DNA of 40,375 nucleotides from Rhodocyclaceae bacterium (GTDB lineage Bacteria; Pseudomonadota; Gammaproteobacteria; Burkholderiales; Rhodocyclaceae): the NCBI GenBank assembly GCA_020445665.1, contig JAGRGD010000200.1:1-40375 (forward strand). The letters are read 5' to 3'. Made by a program: the position numbers and the translations under genes. A model generated the notes under the pieces. That model was not told the DNA's origin. It ran no database searches and worked only from the letters and a program-made list of their open reading frames with translations. This document shows positions 34,494 through 40,375 of this stretch, piece after piece. How positions within the stretch are numbered: position 1 is the first letter of the stretch; each line of letters opens with the position of its first letter.

Positions 34494-34816
34494 GGAACCT
34501 CCCAGGACAGGGTTTGGCGCGGTCGGAGCGAGAGTCGGCTGGCACCCGAGCCTCTCGCGGCGGCGCGATGGTCGATCCCATTCTAGGTAGCCGCGTCTGG
34601 CGGCGGGTGGCTGATCGCCACAGCGTTGACCGATGTCAGCAAAAGGGCGCCCGGCTACGCGCCATGAACAGCTGCGCCAGGCATTGCCGAGCACCCGCTC
34701 GCGGCCTTCTCAGTCGGGGTCCCGGCGGGTCTCTCCGTCCAGCGGGCACGCAATCGGCATGCGCGCGGGATCCGACAGATAACGCAGCAGCACGGAAAGC
34801 GCGGCCTGGAGATTCC
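34494..34816. other. 323-base region without a supported gene
   Basis: This gap lies between the hemerythrin start and the end of the accessory three-gene operon. I see no tRNA, repeat or hairpin with a T-run. It marks the transition from the core genes to the accessory island, and it is not AT-rich itself. Confidence 0.6.
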
Positions 34817-35083
34817 TTAGCACGCAAAGACTTCGTTGAAAACATTCCGGAGCCACTGCTTCGCTTCTTCGTCGGTATGAAACTCATTCAAAGTCAATTC
34901 ATTGATTGGCACATAAATTCCTTCGCCAAACTCCAAGAGATAAAGAAACTGTTTCTCGAGAGTTAAAGCATCAAAGTTCTGCCTGCCACCCGCAATCTCG
35001 TCCGCAAGCTCTCCAACCTCAAACCACTCCACGTGACAGTAATCATGTAATACAGAACTCGATAACTCGGGAATCCTCGTCAT
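34817..35083 (-). CDS. Small acidic protein, last gene of accessory operon (immunity-like)
   Basis: An 88-residue acidic protein (EWFEVGELADEIAGG..., ending NVFNEVFAC) of unknown family. The ATG at 35083 overlaps the stop of the 65-codon gene as ATGA, which fixes this start over the in-frame TTG at 35095. Small, acidic, soluble proteins in such islands are typically antitoxins or immunity proteins, but no family motif proves it. Confidence 0.65.
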   Translation of the reverse strand: MTRIPELSSSVLHDYCHVEWFEVGELADEIAGGRQNFDALTLEKQFLYLLEFGEGIYVPINELTLNEFHTDEEAKQWLRNVFNEVFAC

Positions 35084-35277
35084 ATTGTTGTCCAACTATT
35101 CCGGTTGCGGGAACTTCGGTTGAAGCCCAGCTTCGTTACCCACATGCCCGCACCATAAGACATCTCGATGAGCGCCGCGAAGCAGGCATCGCCGTGACGC
35201 ACCGGCGTTGTTCCGGCCATCACGCGGACCTGTTCGCCGAGCTCGGCATGGCAGCCCCGCTGTACTGAACGGGTCAT
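35080..35277 (-). CDS. 65-residue protein, middle gene of accessory operon
   Basis: A short protein beginning MTRSVQRGCHAELGEQ and ending RNRNSWTTI. No known domain or transmembrane segment is visible. The gene is supported by position: its ATG overlaps the upstream stop (ATGA at 35277-35274), and its stop overlaps the downstream ATG in the same way (ATGA at 35083-35080). Two consecutive 4-base overlaps are unlikely for a spurious frame. Confidence 0.55.
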   Translation of the reverse strand: MTRSVQRGCHAELGEQVRVMAGTTPVRHGDACFAALIEMSYGAGMWVTKLGFNRSSRNRNSWTTI

Positions 35278-35999
35278 CGCCACCGAGCCTCCTTCGCCGC
35301 CCGTGCCGCAAGACGCAGGTCGACCCGGTCGATCATGTCGAAGATTTCCTCGAGGCTTGAAAGGCCAGTCTTTTCCAGCACCTCCACGCGATACTGGGCG
35401 AGGCGCTCCGGCGCGAGCTTGAGTTGGGCACAGACGTCGGCGTCCGACATGCCTGTGTGAATGGCGCCGAGCACTTCGCGGTCGCGGGTGATGAGCTGGT
35501 ATATCCGAGCCTCCTCGACCGATTCCTGCTCAAGGCGTTCCCGAATTTCCGACACGTCGGGGATCTCAGGCGTCGGATCATCGGGGAATGGGACTTCAAT
35601 GGGCCCGTGATCGCGATCGGCCAGGAACCGCACATAGGTGCGAAGCGCGAGCGAGAACTGTTCGAAGGTAACCGCACCGTCTTCGCCGTCGGTCTGGCTA
35701 TACTGCCCCTCGAACCAGACTACCTCGGGCGTGAGGAAAAAGACCCAGGCATTGCCGCCGGCCTCAATGTAGGGCTCCTCGCCAGACGCGATCAGTTCGA
35801 CGTTGGTCTGCATGTCACGGCCCGAGCCCTTAGCGGACTGGATATCCTCATCCAGGCTGGCGCAGAGAGTTTCGAACCTCGAAACGATAGCGCCACTGGC
35901 ATCGCATACGTGGAGATTGGTATCCGTACTGTAGTGCTTTCCCTCCTCTGGAATGGTGACCCATTCGCGCGGGCGGCAAGCCAGAGTTAGAACTGCCAA
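35274..35999 (-). CDS. Immunity-like protein with C-terminal LuxR-type helix-turn-helix
   Basis: A 241-residue acidic protein. The central part (about 80-130: GGNAWVFFLTPEVVWFEG, then AVTFEQFSLALRTYVRFLAD) resembles small immunity proteins of toxin islands. The C-terminus (about 168-222: LITRDREVLGAIHTGMSDADVCAQLKLAPERLAQYRVEVLEKTGLSSLEE) has the spacing of a LuxR/GerE HTH. The start is a TTG at 35999 because a stop codon (TAG) precedes it by one codon and GGAGG (36008-36012) lies 8 bases upstream. It is the first gene of a three-gene coupled operon. Confidence 0.6.
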   Translation of the reverse strand: MAVLTLACRPREWVTIPEEGKHYSTDTNLHVCDASGAIVSRFETLCASLDEDIQSAKGSGRDMQTNVELIASGEEPYIEAGGNAWVFFLTPEVVWFEGQYSQTDGEDGAVTFEQFSLALRTYVRFLADRDHGPIEVPFPDDPTPEIPDVSEIRERLEQESVEEARIYQLITRDREVLGAIHTGMSDADVCAQLKLAPERLAQYRVEVLEKTGLSSLEEIFDMIDRVDLRLAARAAKEARWR

Positions 36000-36179
36000 A
36001 GCCTAGCCCTCCAAAGGATAGAAAGTCGTTCGCTAATTGGACCCGTCCGAGTGAAACTGGATTCGAAGGCCTCCCCCTGAACCTTCTCATAATCCTAGAA
36101 GTCAGTCAGTGCCCGGTGTCAGGTGAATACCGTTTCAGTACAACCAGGTCAAACGAATGGGGTCACCACATGATCCATG

Positions 36180-36506
36180 TCACGTGCTCCGCGACAAGCA
36201 ATACAAGAATGACGGATCAGAATCATCAAGTTCCATCGCAGACAGCAATCTACTCAATGCTGTACGATCTTCATCATTCATCGCAATTGCATCTTCAATC
36301 AGATGATCGCAGAGAATCTCTAAAGCTAGCGGATCTTCGTCGTTCTCTACGTACGACATCACCCCGTCTAGCATGTCATCAGCTAGCCGTCCTCTGAAGC
36401 TTTCAGCGAAATACGCAATCTCTTTTTCAAACATGTTGTTCGCTTGAACACCTATCAGGTGATAGATGACATACCGCGCTTCAAAGGTAAGTCGCTTGTA
36501 GGACAT
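36180..36506 (-). CDS. Probable immunity protein (MafI-like)
   Basis: A 108-residue acidic, helical protein. The central sequence SYVENDEDPLALEILCDHLIE follows the pattern of MafI- and colicin-type immunity proteins (acid-rich Y-x-x-N-x-E, L-A-L-E-x-L-C-D). It has no adjacent toxin gene, so it is an orphan immunity gene in the array. The ATG at 36506 is chosen for fit to the family, with a weak Shine-Dalgarno. Base composition is lower in GC than the core genome. Confidence 0.65.
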   Translation of the reverse strand: MSYKRLTFEARYVIYHLIGVQANNMFEKEIAYFAESFRGRLADDMLDGVMSYVENDEDPLALEILCDHLIEDAIAMNDEDRTALSRLLSAMELDDSDPSFLYCLSRST

Positions 36507-36648
36507 GAGGGGCGGCTCCAGGTAGCGTGTGAGGGTCGCACTGCCACACTACCAGCGCCGCTTTTCATGTCCACCCAGGAATACGGAAGTGGTGCGCATG
36601 GATGTTGAATCCACTGCCACCTTTCATGACGCCATTGCAACTGGGAGG

Positions 36649-37029
36649 TCAAACAACGACATCCATTGGAGCTCGGCAGCTCGATTTTACGAATCGACCC
36701 CACTCAACCAGTGCCTGCCGAAATGAAACTAATAAAACTCGTTCCGAACAGTCGTCATCGAAGAGTGAGCAAATTTCTACCTCTGACCTGCTTAGCCTAG
36801 CTCCCCACGCATCCCGATCCCAACTACTCTCTGAGAGAGCCCCCGCAAGAACCTGGTCTACTCTCTGAACCCCTAAATCCAGATACTTCGATGACGCGTC
36901 AAGTCCTTGCCCGCCGTCGTCCATGAGAAGGCACGACAGTGGACTAAGTGCGCCTGGTTCAGTGTCGATTTCTTCACAAACAGGGATTTCAAGCGCGCCA
37001 ACGCGATTCCAAGAAAATCGAAGCTTCAT
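36649..37029 (-). CDS. Small acidic protein, orphan of the immunity array
   Basis: A 126-residue acidic protein (MKLRFSWNRVGALEIPVCEE...) with no family I recognise. Its size, charge, orientation and low-GC composition match the other members of the array downstream of the toxin. EWGRFVKSS near the C-terminus is typical of toxin-island immunity proteins in tone, but this is not diagnostic. A conserved short repeat lies 90 bases upstream of its start (37119-37132). Confidence 0.5.
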   Translation of the reverse strand: MKLRFSWNRVGALEIPVCEEIDTEPGALSPLSCLLMDDGGQGLDASSKYLDLGVQRVDQVLAGALSESSWDRDAWGARLSRSEVEICSLFDDDCSERVLLVSFRQALVEWGRFVKSSCRAPMDVVV

Positions 37030-37118
37030 CCATATACCTCGCGAAGACTGGGGTCTAGATATGTTGCACGCGCGAAGTGACGAGAGGTTGGGAGGCCGTG
37101 GCTGCTACAAGGCTAGAC

Positions 37119-37132
37119 CTGACCCCATTGCT
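37119..37132 (+). repeat. Direct repeat CTGACCCCATTGCT, copy A
   Basis: A 14-base sequence identical to 38192-38205. The core TGACCCCATT also occurs inverted at 36156-36165. All three lie at or near module borders of the accessory island, so they may be insertion-element ends or recombination sites. Confidence 0.6.
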
Positions 37133-37292
37133 CCGCTGCGCTAGGCGATGTCCTCAAAAAACTGCGGCCTGGCACACCCCTCTTAAACGCCTCACTTACT
37201 TCGTACCTGATCCTCGCCTTTGACCAAAAAGGCGGGAAGAACGTTGATCTTTGTGGTTTTCCACTGAACGAAACCTTGTCCACCCAATCGCC

Positions 37293-37490
37293 CTATTCTC
37301 CGGTAATCCGATTCACCCAGTCCGGGTTCCAGATCTGCACCTCAGCCTCGAATGTTCCGTTCGAATTGTATTGAATGGGGCTTCCCGGCTTGATCCGCGG
37401 CCTGCCATTGGCGGCAAACCCGGCCTGAACGACCAGCGTCCACTAATCCGACCCAGGTTTCGTGTTCAAACGAATGGGACCACCTCTGTA
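37293..37490 (-). pseudogene. Possible toxin-tail remnant
   Basis: In one minus-strand frame this stretch reads YRGGPIRLNTKPGSD, a stop (37443-37445), then QAGFAANGRPRIKPGSPIQYNS and a short tail ending WNPDWVNRITGE. The composition and the compact C-terminal look recall displaced CdiA/RHS-type toxin tips. It has no start codon of its own, lies directly downstream of an orphan gene, and has a stop inside. The assignment is tentative. Confidence 0.25.
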
Positions 37491-37501
37491 GCTTTGGCGA
37501 C

Positions 37502-37951
37502 TCAACAGGAATCCGGCTCGTGGACAATCTCGAACCTTGATCCGATGACCCCTTCTCGCCCGAACTCCAACTCAGCTTCCCTAAGCGACCTCCAAACCGA
37601 TAAGCTCGCACGGACCAATCCAAAGTCGAACTCCTTTGGAGCCGCATCTACATCGGACTTGTCTGGCGCGTACTCGTTTGCGACTAGCAACGCAGGTGGA
37701 AAGCCGGACTGGGTTCTGATCCAAGCCGTTTTGCCGTTCATTTCGAAAAGCGGAATATCTCCGCCGTCCAATTGGCTTTCCCTAGAGAGCATTCCTTCAA
37801 CCGAAGCTAGGTCGCTCAACGATAATTCAGAAACAAACTCTAGAAGAAAGTCGGTAACTGTTCTAACCACGGCTCCGCGACAGTTCTCCGCGAAAAGGCT
37901 CGAAACGATCAAGCCGCCGCCTAGATCCTGACACTCTGCAACAATTCTCAT
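37502..37951 (-). CDS. Hypothetical protein, orphan of the immunity array
   Basis: A 149-residue acidic protein (MRIVAECQDLGGGLIVSSLFAENCRG...) with a hydrophobic central strand (GKTAWIRTQSGFPPALLVANEY) and no motif I can name. Its orientation and size fit the immunity array. It is separated from the toxin-linked immunity gene by insertion-sequence remnants, suggesting that the array was rearranged by transposition. Confidence 0.5.
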   Translation of the reverse strand: MRIVAECQDLGGGLIVSSLFAENCRGAVVRTVTDFLLEFVSELSLSDLASVEGMLSRESQLDGGDIPLFEMNGKTAWIRTQSGFPPALLVANEYAPDKSDVDAAPKEFDFGLVRASLSVWRSLREAELEFGREGVIGSRFEIVHEPDSC

Positions 37952-38009
37952 GGTTCAAGTATTGGCCAGCCTCGCCATCTGCTCACGTTAGGATCTAGGG
38001 TAATGGAAA

Positions 38010-38195
38010 ATGGGTCACAATCCCATCCTCAAAGACTTCGGAGAGCGGCTACGGTCTACAGGGCTGGCACCAAAGGCGGTTATCGGTGCGGCCATGCGCA
38101 AGCTCGTGCACCTGATCTATGGCGTCGTCCGATCTCGCTTGCCATTTAGGGCAGATTTCAACCGACCAGCGCTTGACGGGCAAGACGGTATCTGA
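38010..38195 (+). mobile_element. IS110-family transposase C-terminal remnant
   Basis: The 61-residue frame (HNPILKDFGERLRSTGLAPKAVIGAAMRKLVHLIYGVV, ending ALDGQDGI) matches the very end of IS110-type transposases, where MRKLVH and the terminal QDGI are characteristic. A stop lies at 38001-38003, so nothing upstream remains. It is a fragment and cannot be active. Confidence 0.75.
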
Positions 38196-38205
38196 CCCCA
38201 TTGCT
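38192..38205 (+). repeat. Direct repeat CTGACCCCATTGCT, copy B
   Basis: Exact copy of 37119-37132. It lies at the junction between the IS110-type and IS30-type remnants, overlapping the last bases of the IS110 fragment. Confidence 0.6.
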
Positions 38206-38217
38206 TGCATTGCTCCC

Positions 38218-38355
38218 TGCAACTTCAGCGAGATCAGCGACAAGGAACTTGCCGCCGTAGTCAGAAAGATCAAACATCGAGCCCCCAAATGCCTCGGCTA
38301 CCGATCGCCTCACGAGGTCTTTCAGGAAGCCAAACGTGGTGCGCTTGGAATGTGA
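38218..38355 (+). mobile_element. IS30-type transposase C-terminal remnant
   Basis: The frame reads CNFSEISDKELAAVVRKIKHRAPKCLGYRSPHEVFQEAKRGALGM and stops at 38355. The K-C-L-G-Y-R-[ST]-P-x-E-V-F motif is the C-terminal signature of IS30-type integrase-fold transposases. Only about 45 codons remain, with no DDE catalytic core, so it is inactive. Confidence 0.75.
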
Positions 38356-38428
38356 ATTCAGCCTGGCTCTACTGTCTCAAACCGTGGCCGGCTGGACTTG
38401 CGATGCCATGGAAATAATTAGCGTTTCC

Positions 38429-39037
38429 TTAGTAAGCTTGGAGTTTCCAAAGATCCATTGATCCGAATTTCCAATATGCGAATTTGTCGGGAATGAGTAG
38501 ATTGAAGTCTGTTCCGGCGCTGGAGTCCCAAGCCTCGCCAGGAGGTACTAGCATTTCATGAGATTGCTCCCAATCTGTATGCCTAAATATCAGCCTTCGA
38601 AAATTGATATAAAAGGATGGAAGCCTGCACTTAAGTGATCCGAACTCTGGGGCAACGGACGTACCGGTGGACAGCGCCTTCTCCAATTCCGTGTATGCAG
38701 CAGATAGGAAGTCAAGGCTTCGCCCGTGCAAGAGAAGCTTCGCCATAGTCTCATTGGCAACTTCCCATGCGTCCGTAGCGTCAATATAAGTATCGAAGTT
38801 GTCAGCGGTCAGGACCAGAGCGCCTCCTCTGTAGGTCGATAGCGCGGCAGCGTGCTGGTCCGGAGTGATAAATCGTCGCTCCAGCATCGCTGCGAAACTC
38901 AGCCTAGGGTCGATCGAAAAGTTTTGCTTTTCATCTATAACAAAGCGAATGCAATTGCCAAAATCGAATGCAGCAATTGCGAGCTCTCCCGCCCAAAGCT
39001 GTTGAACTGCCTCGTCAAGGTTGATAGCCGAATTCAC
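38429..39037 (-). CDS. Probable cognate immunity protein
   Basis: A 202-residue soluble acidic protein (MNSAINLDEAVQQLWAGELAIAAFDF..., ending MDLWKLQAY) of unknown family. It overlaps the 3' end of the toxin gene by 23 bases and is transcribed in the same direction directly after it, the standard place for the immunity gene of a CdiA-type toxin. Composition is lower in GC than the core genes. Function is inferred from position alone. Confidence 0.7.
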   Translation of the reverse strand: MNSAINLDEAVQQLWAGELAIAAFDFGNCIRFVIDEKQNFSIDPRLSFAAMLERRFITPDQHAAALSTYRGGALVLTADNFDTYIDATDAWEVANETMAKLLLHGRSLDFLSAAYTELEKALSTGTSVAPEFGSLKCRLPSFYINFRRLIFRHTDWEQSHEMLVPPGEAWDSSAGTDFNLLIPDKFAYWKFGSMDLWKLQAY

Positions 39038-40375
39038 TATAGAACTCCTCCTCGCTTAGCACTCTGGCGCCAGACGAGCTGGACTGAAGTTGGTGATCCC
39101 AGATCTTAGGAAACTCGATTGATATAGATGGTTTGCCAATGTTCTCGTCGACCCACTTGGGGGCGGTACGGTCACGAGGTATTCCAGGCACGGGGCGTTG
39201 AGGCACGAGGCTTGACATGATCTCATTGTGCAAATCAGATTCAAGATTGAATACAATCACGCTTCCGCCAGATCTTCGATTTTGCAGATAGTACAGTGCG
39301 TGCGACGGCCCGCCCGTACTCAAGCAGAGCTGCCCTGGGCAGCTAGAATCAATTGTCACGGTACCGTCGGGATTGGCGACCATCCTCTCCACGCTAGTTC
39401 TTGCACCGCTTCCCCCGCCCTGCACCCTAAAGTAGGTTTCAGTATCCTGCACGATGGGGGTGGGCGGCTTAAAGTCGGTAGGAAGCGCCTGTTGGCTGCC
39501 GTCCATTTCGTGCAGTGTGCCCGACCACGATGCCCCTCTATGCTGCGCGGGTGTGTCCCATGTGATGAGCGCAGTTATTGGACGTTCTGCATCCATCAAC
39601 ACTGGACCAAAAGCGTCTGCAAATGCTCTCACTACTGGTCTTAGAACCTTTGGTCCATACCCCCCCGACGCAACCCCCAACACCCCCCACAGCCGACTGG
39701 TCTCTTCGCCAAACAGATCCTGGCCAGTCGTCAGAATCGTATAGCTCTCCACCTCACCACCGATGGGGCTCATGGAGTAGACGAAGGTGCCGCCTCTCAC
39801 CGCGACGCCGCCAACAGAGGCGTCGTAGGCGGTAACGTAGTGCCCTTCGCTGACCAAGGGCATGCCAAGTTCGTCGGTGCCGAACACGCGGCCCGGCACA
39901 AACACCCGCTCGCTCTCGACTGGCCGGCTCAGCAGGCTGGAGATGGCCTGCGCGTTGTGCTCCGGAACTTGCGCGTTCAGTTGGTCGAATTGCCCCGCAT
40001 CGAGGGGGTCACGCTCTTCGGCCTGCCAGGCGAACTGATAGCCCTCTCCAGCCAGGGCGCCCGAGTCAACGAGAGTCTGAAGGTGAGTGACGTCGCCGGT
40101 TTCGGAAGCTTCCAGCGTTGCGATCAGTAGCTCGGTATTGTTCTGGCCCGAGATGAGGTCGTACTTGGTGTCGACGTCTGCCACGTCGCAATCGGCGTCG
40201 CGCTCACACAGCGTGTGCTCTTCGTTGTAGTCGCGCTCTTCCTGATGGGTCAGGAAGTTATTCCTCGCCGCATTCCCCGCCGCCCCCTGCGCCGTATCCT
40301 GATCCACCCCGAACTCCCAGGCGATCCCCCGCGCAAGGAGTTCGTTGCCGAGTTGATACCCGGCAGTGGCGTAGC
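39015..40375 (-). CDS. C-terminal part of a filamentous-haemagglutinin/CdiA-type polymorphic toxin (5' end outside window)
   Basis: The frame is open to the right edge (452 residues visible). It opens with YATAGYQLGNELLARGIAWEFG, then RNNFLTHQEERDYNEEH, resembling the pretoxin junction of CdiA/FHA proteins. An Asp/Glu-rich linker and a beta-rich segment follow. The tip (about 312 to the end) contains YFRVQGGGS at 314-322, a later GTVTI..LCLSTGGPSHALYYL strand (about 338-363), SVIVFNL and APKWVD. I associate FRVQGGGS with a widespread toxin tip whose strands resemble ADP-ribosyltransferases; that assignment is inference. The gene ends 23 bases inside the immunity gene. Confidence 0.8.
   Translation of the reverse strand, partial: YATAGYQLGNELLARGIAWEFGVDQDTAQGAAGNAARNNFLTHQEERDYNEEHTLCERDADCDVADVDTKYDLISGQNNTELLIATLEASETGDVTHLQTLVDSGALAGEGYQFAWQAEERDPLDAGQFDQLNAQVPEHNAQAISSLLSRPVESERVFVPGRVFGTDELGMPLVSEGHYVTAYDASVGGVAVRGGTFVYSMSPIGGEVESYTILTTGQDLFGEETSRLWGVLGVASGGYGPKVLRPVVRAFADAFGPVLMDAERPITALITWDTPAQHRGASWSGTLHEMDGSQQALPTDFKPPTPIVQDTETYFRVQGGGSGARTSVERMVANPDGTVTIDSSCPGQLCLSTGGPSHALYYLQNRRSGGSVIVFNLESDLHNEIMSSLVPQRPVPGIPRDRTAPKWVDENIGKPSISIEFPKIWDHQLQSSSSGARVLSEEEFYSEFGYQP

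Noticed and set aside
34906-35268. A 120-codon plus-strand frame in the accessory operon
   Set aside because: It is antisense to the three genes coupled by ATGA overlaps, and its product has no features of its own.
1-40375. CRISPR arrays, tRNA and rRNA genes, riboswitches
   Set aside because: I saw no regularly spaced repeats, no tRNA-like cloverleaf with CCA end or T-loop consensus, and no rRNA or riboswitch-like conserved sequence.

Overview
The window is chromosomal DNA from a high-GC Gram-negative bacterium, most likely a betaproteobacterium of the Rhodocyclales type. The clues are an EarP/EF-P pair with Arg32 in EF-P, a cytochrome b561/cytochrome c' pair, a PEP-CTERM-like surface protein behind a sigma-54-type promoter, and a small soluble [NiFe] hydrogenase. 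The species cannot be named from the sequence alone.

Layout. 1-6.2 kb is housekeeping: the start of a ybiT-like ABC-F gene, a DUF1857 protein, a CobW-type GTPase, rsuA, earP and efp, a small lipoprotein and a small conserved protein. Four perfect DnaA boxes are scattered over 1.18-3.85 kb. 6.35-11.36 kb is one leftward operon: hydrogenase small subunit, large subunit, maturation protease, then a Rieske-PAS-PAS histidine kinase broken by an in-frame amber codon. 11.5-17.0 kb is a double-length UvrA. 17.2-18.4 kb holds convergent cytochrome b561 and cytochrome c' genes. 18.5-29.7 kb is a mixed metabolic and transport region: a thioredoxin-fold isomerase coupled to a haloacetate-dehalogenase-like hydrolase, LysR/DUF2917, a METTL26-type methyltransferase, ArsC, a Na/Pi cotransporter, a DUF481 outer membrane protein, and an operon of DJ-1, LysE, EamA and GlxA-type regulator genes. 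29.7-34.5 kb encodes secreted proteins (a PEP-CTERM variant with a coupled partner, and a PhoX-like protein), a LuxR regulator and a hemerythrin.

34.8-40.4 kb is an accessory island, visibly poorer in GC from about 36.1 to 39.3 kb. Its right end is the C-terminal part of a filamentous-haemagglutinin/CdiA-type polymorphic toxin, overlapped by a probable immunity gene. Downstream lie several small orphan genes of the kind found in immunity arrays, IS110- and IS30-type transposase remnants, and short repeats at module borders. The last three genes of the array are joined by two successive ATGA overlaps, which shows that a 65-codon gene between two larger ones is real.

The two most interesting systems are the hydrogenase/Rieske-kinase operon (a candidate H2- or redox-sensing unit, with an Asp in place of a proximal-cluster Cys) and the toxin/immunity island.
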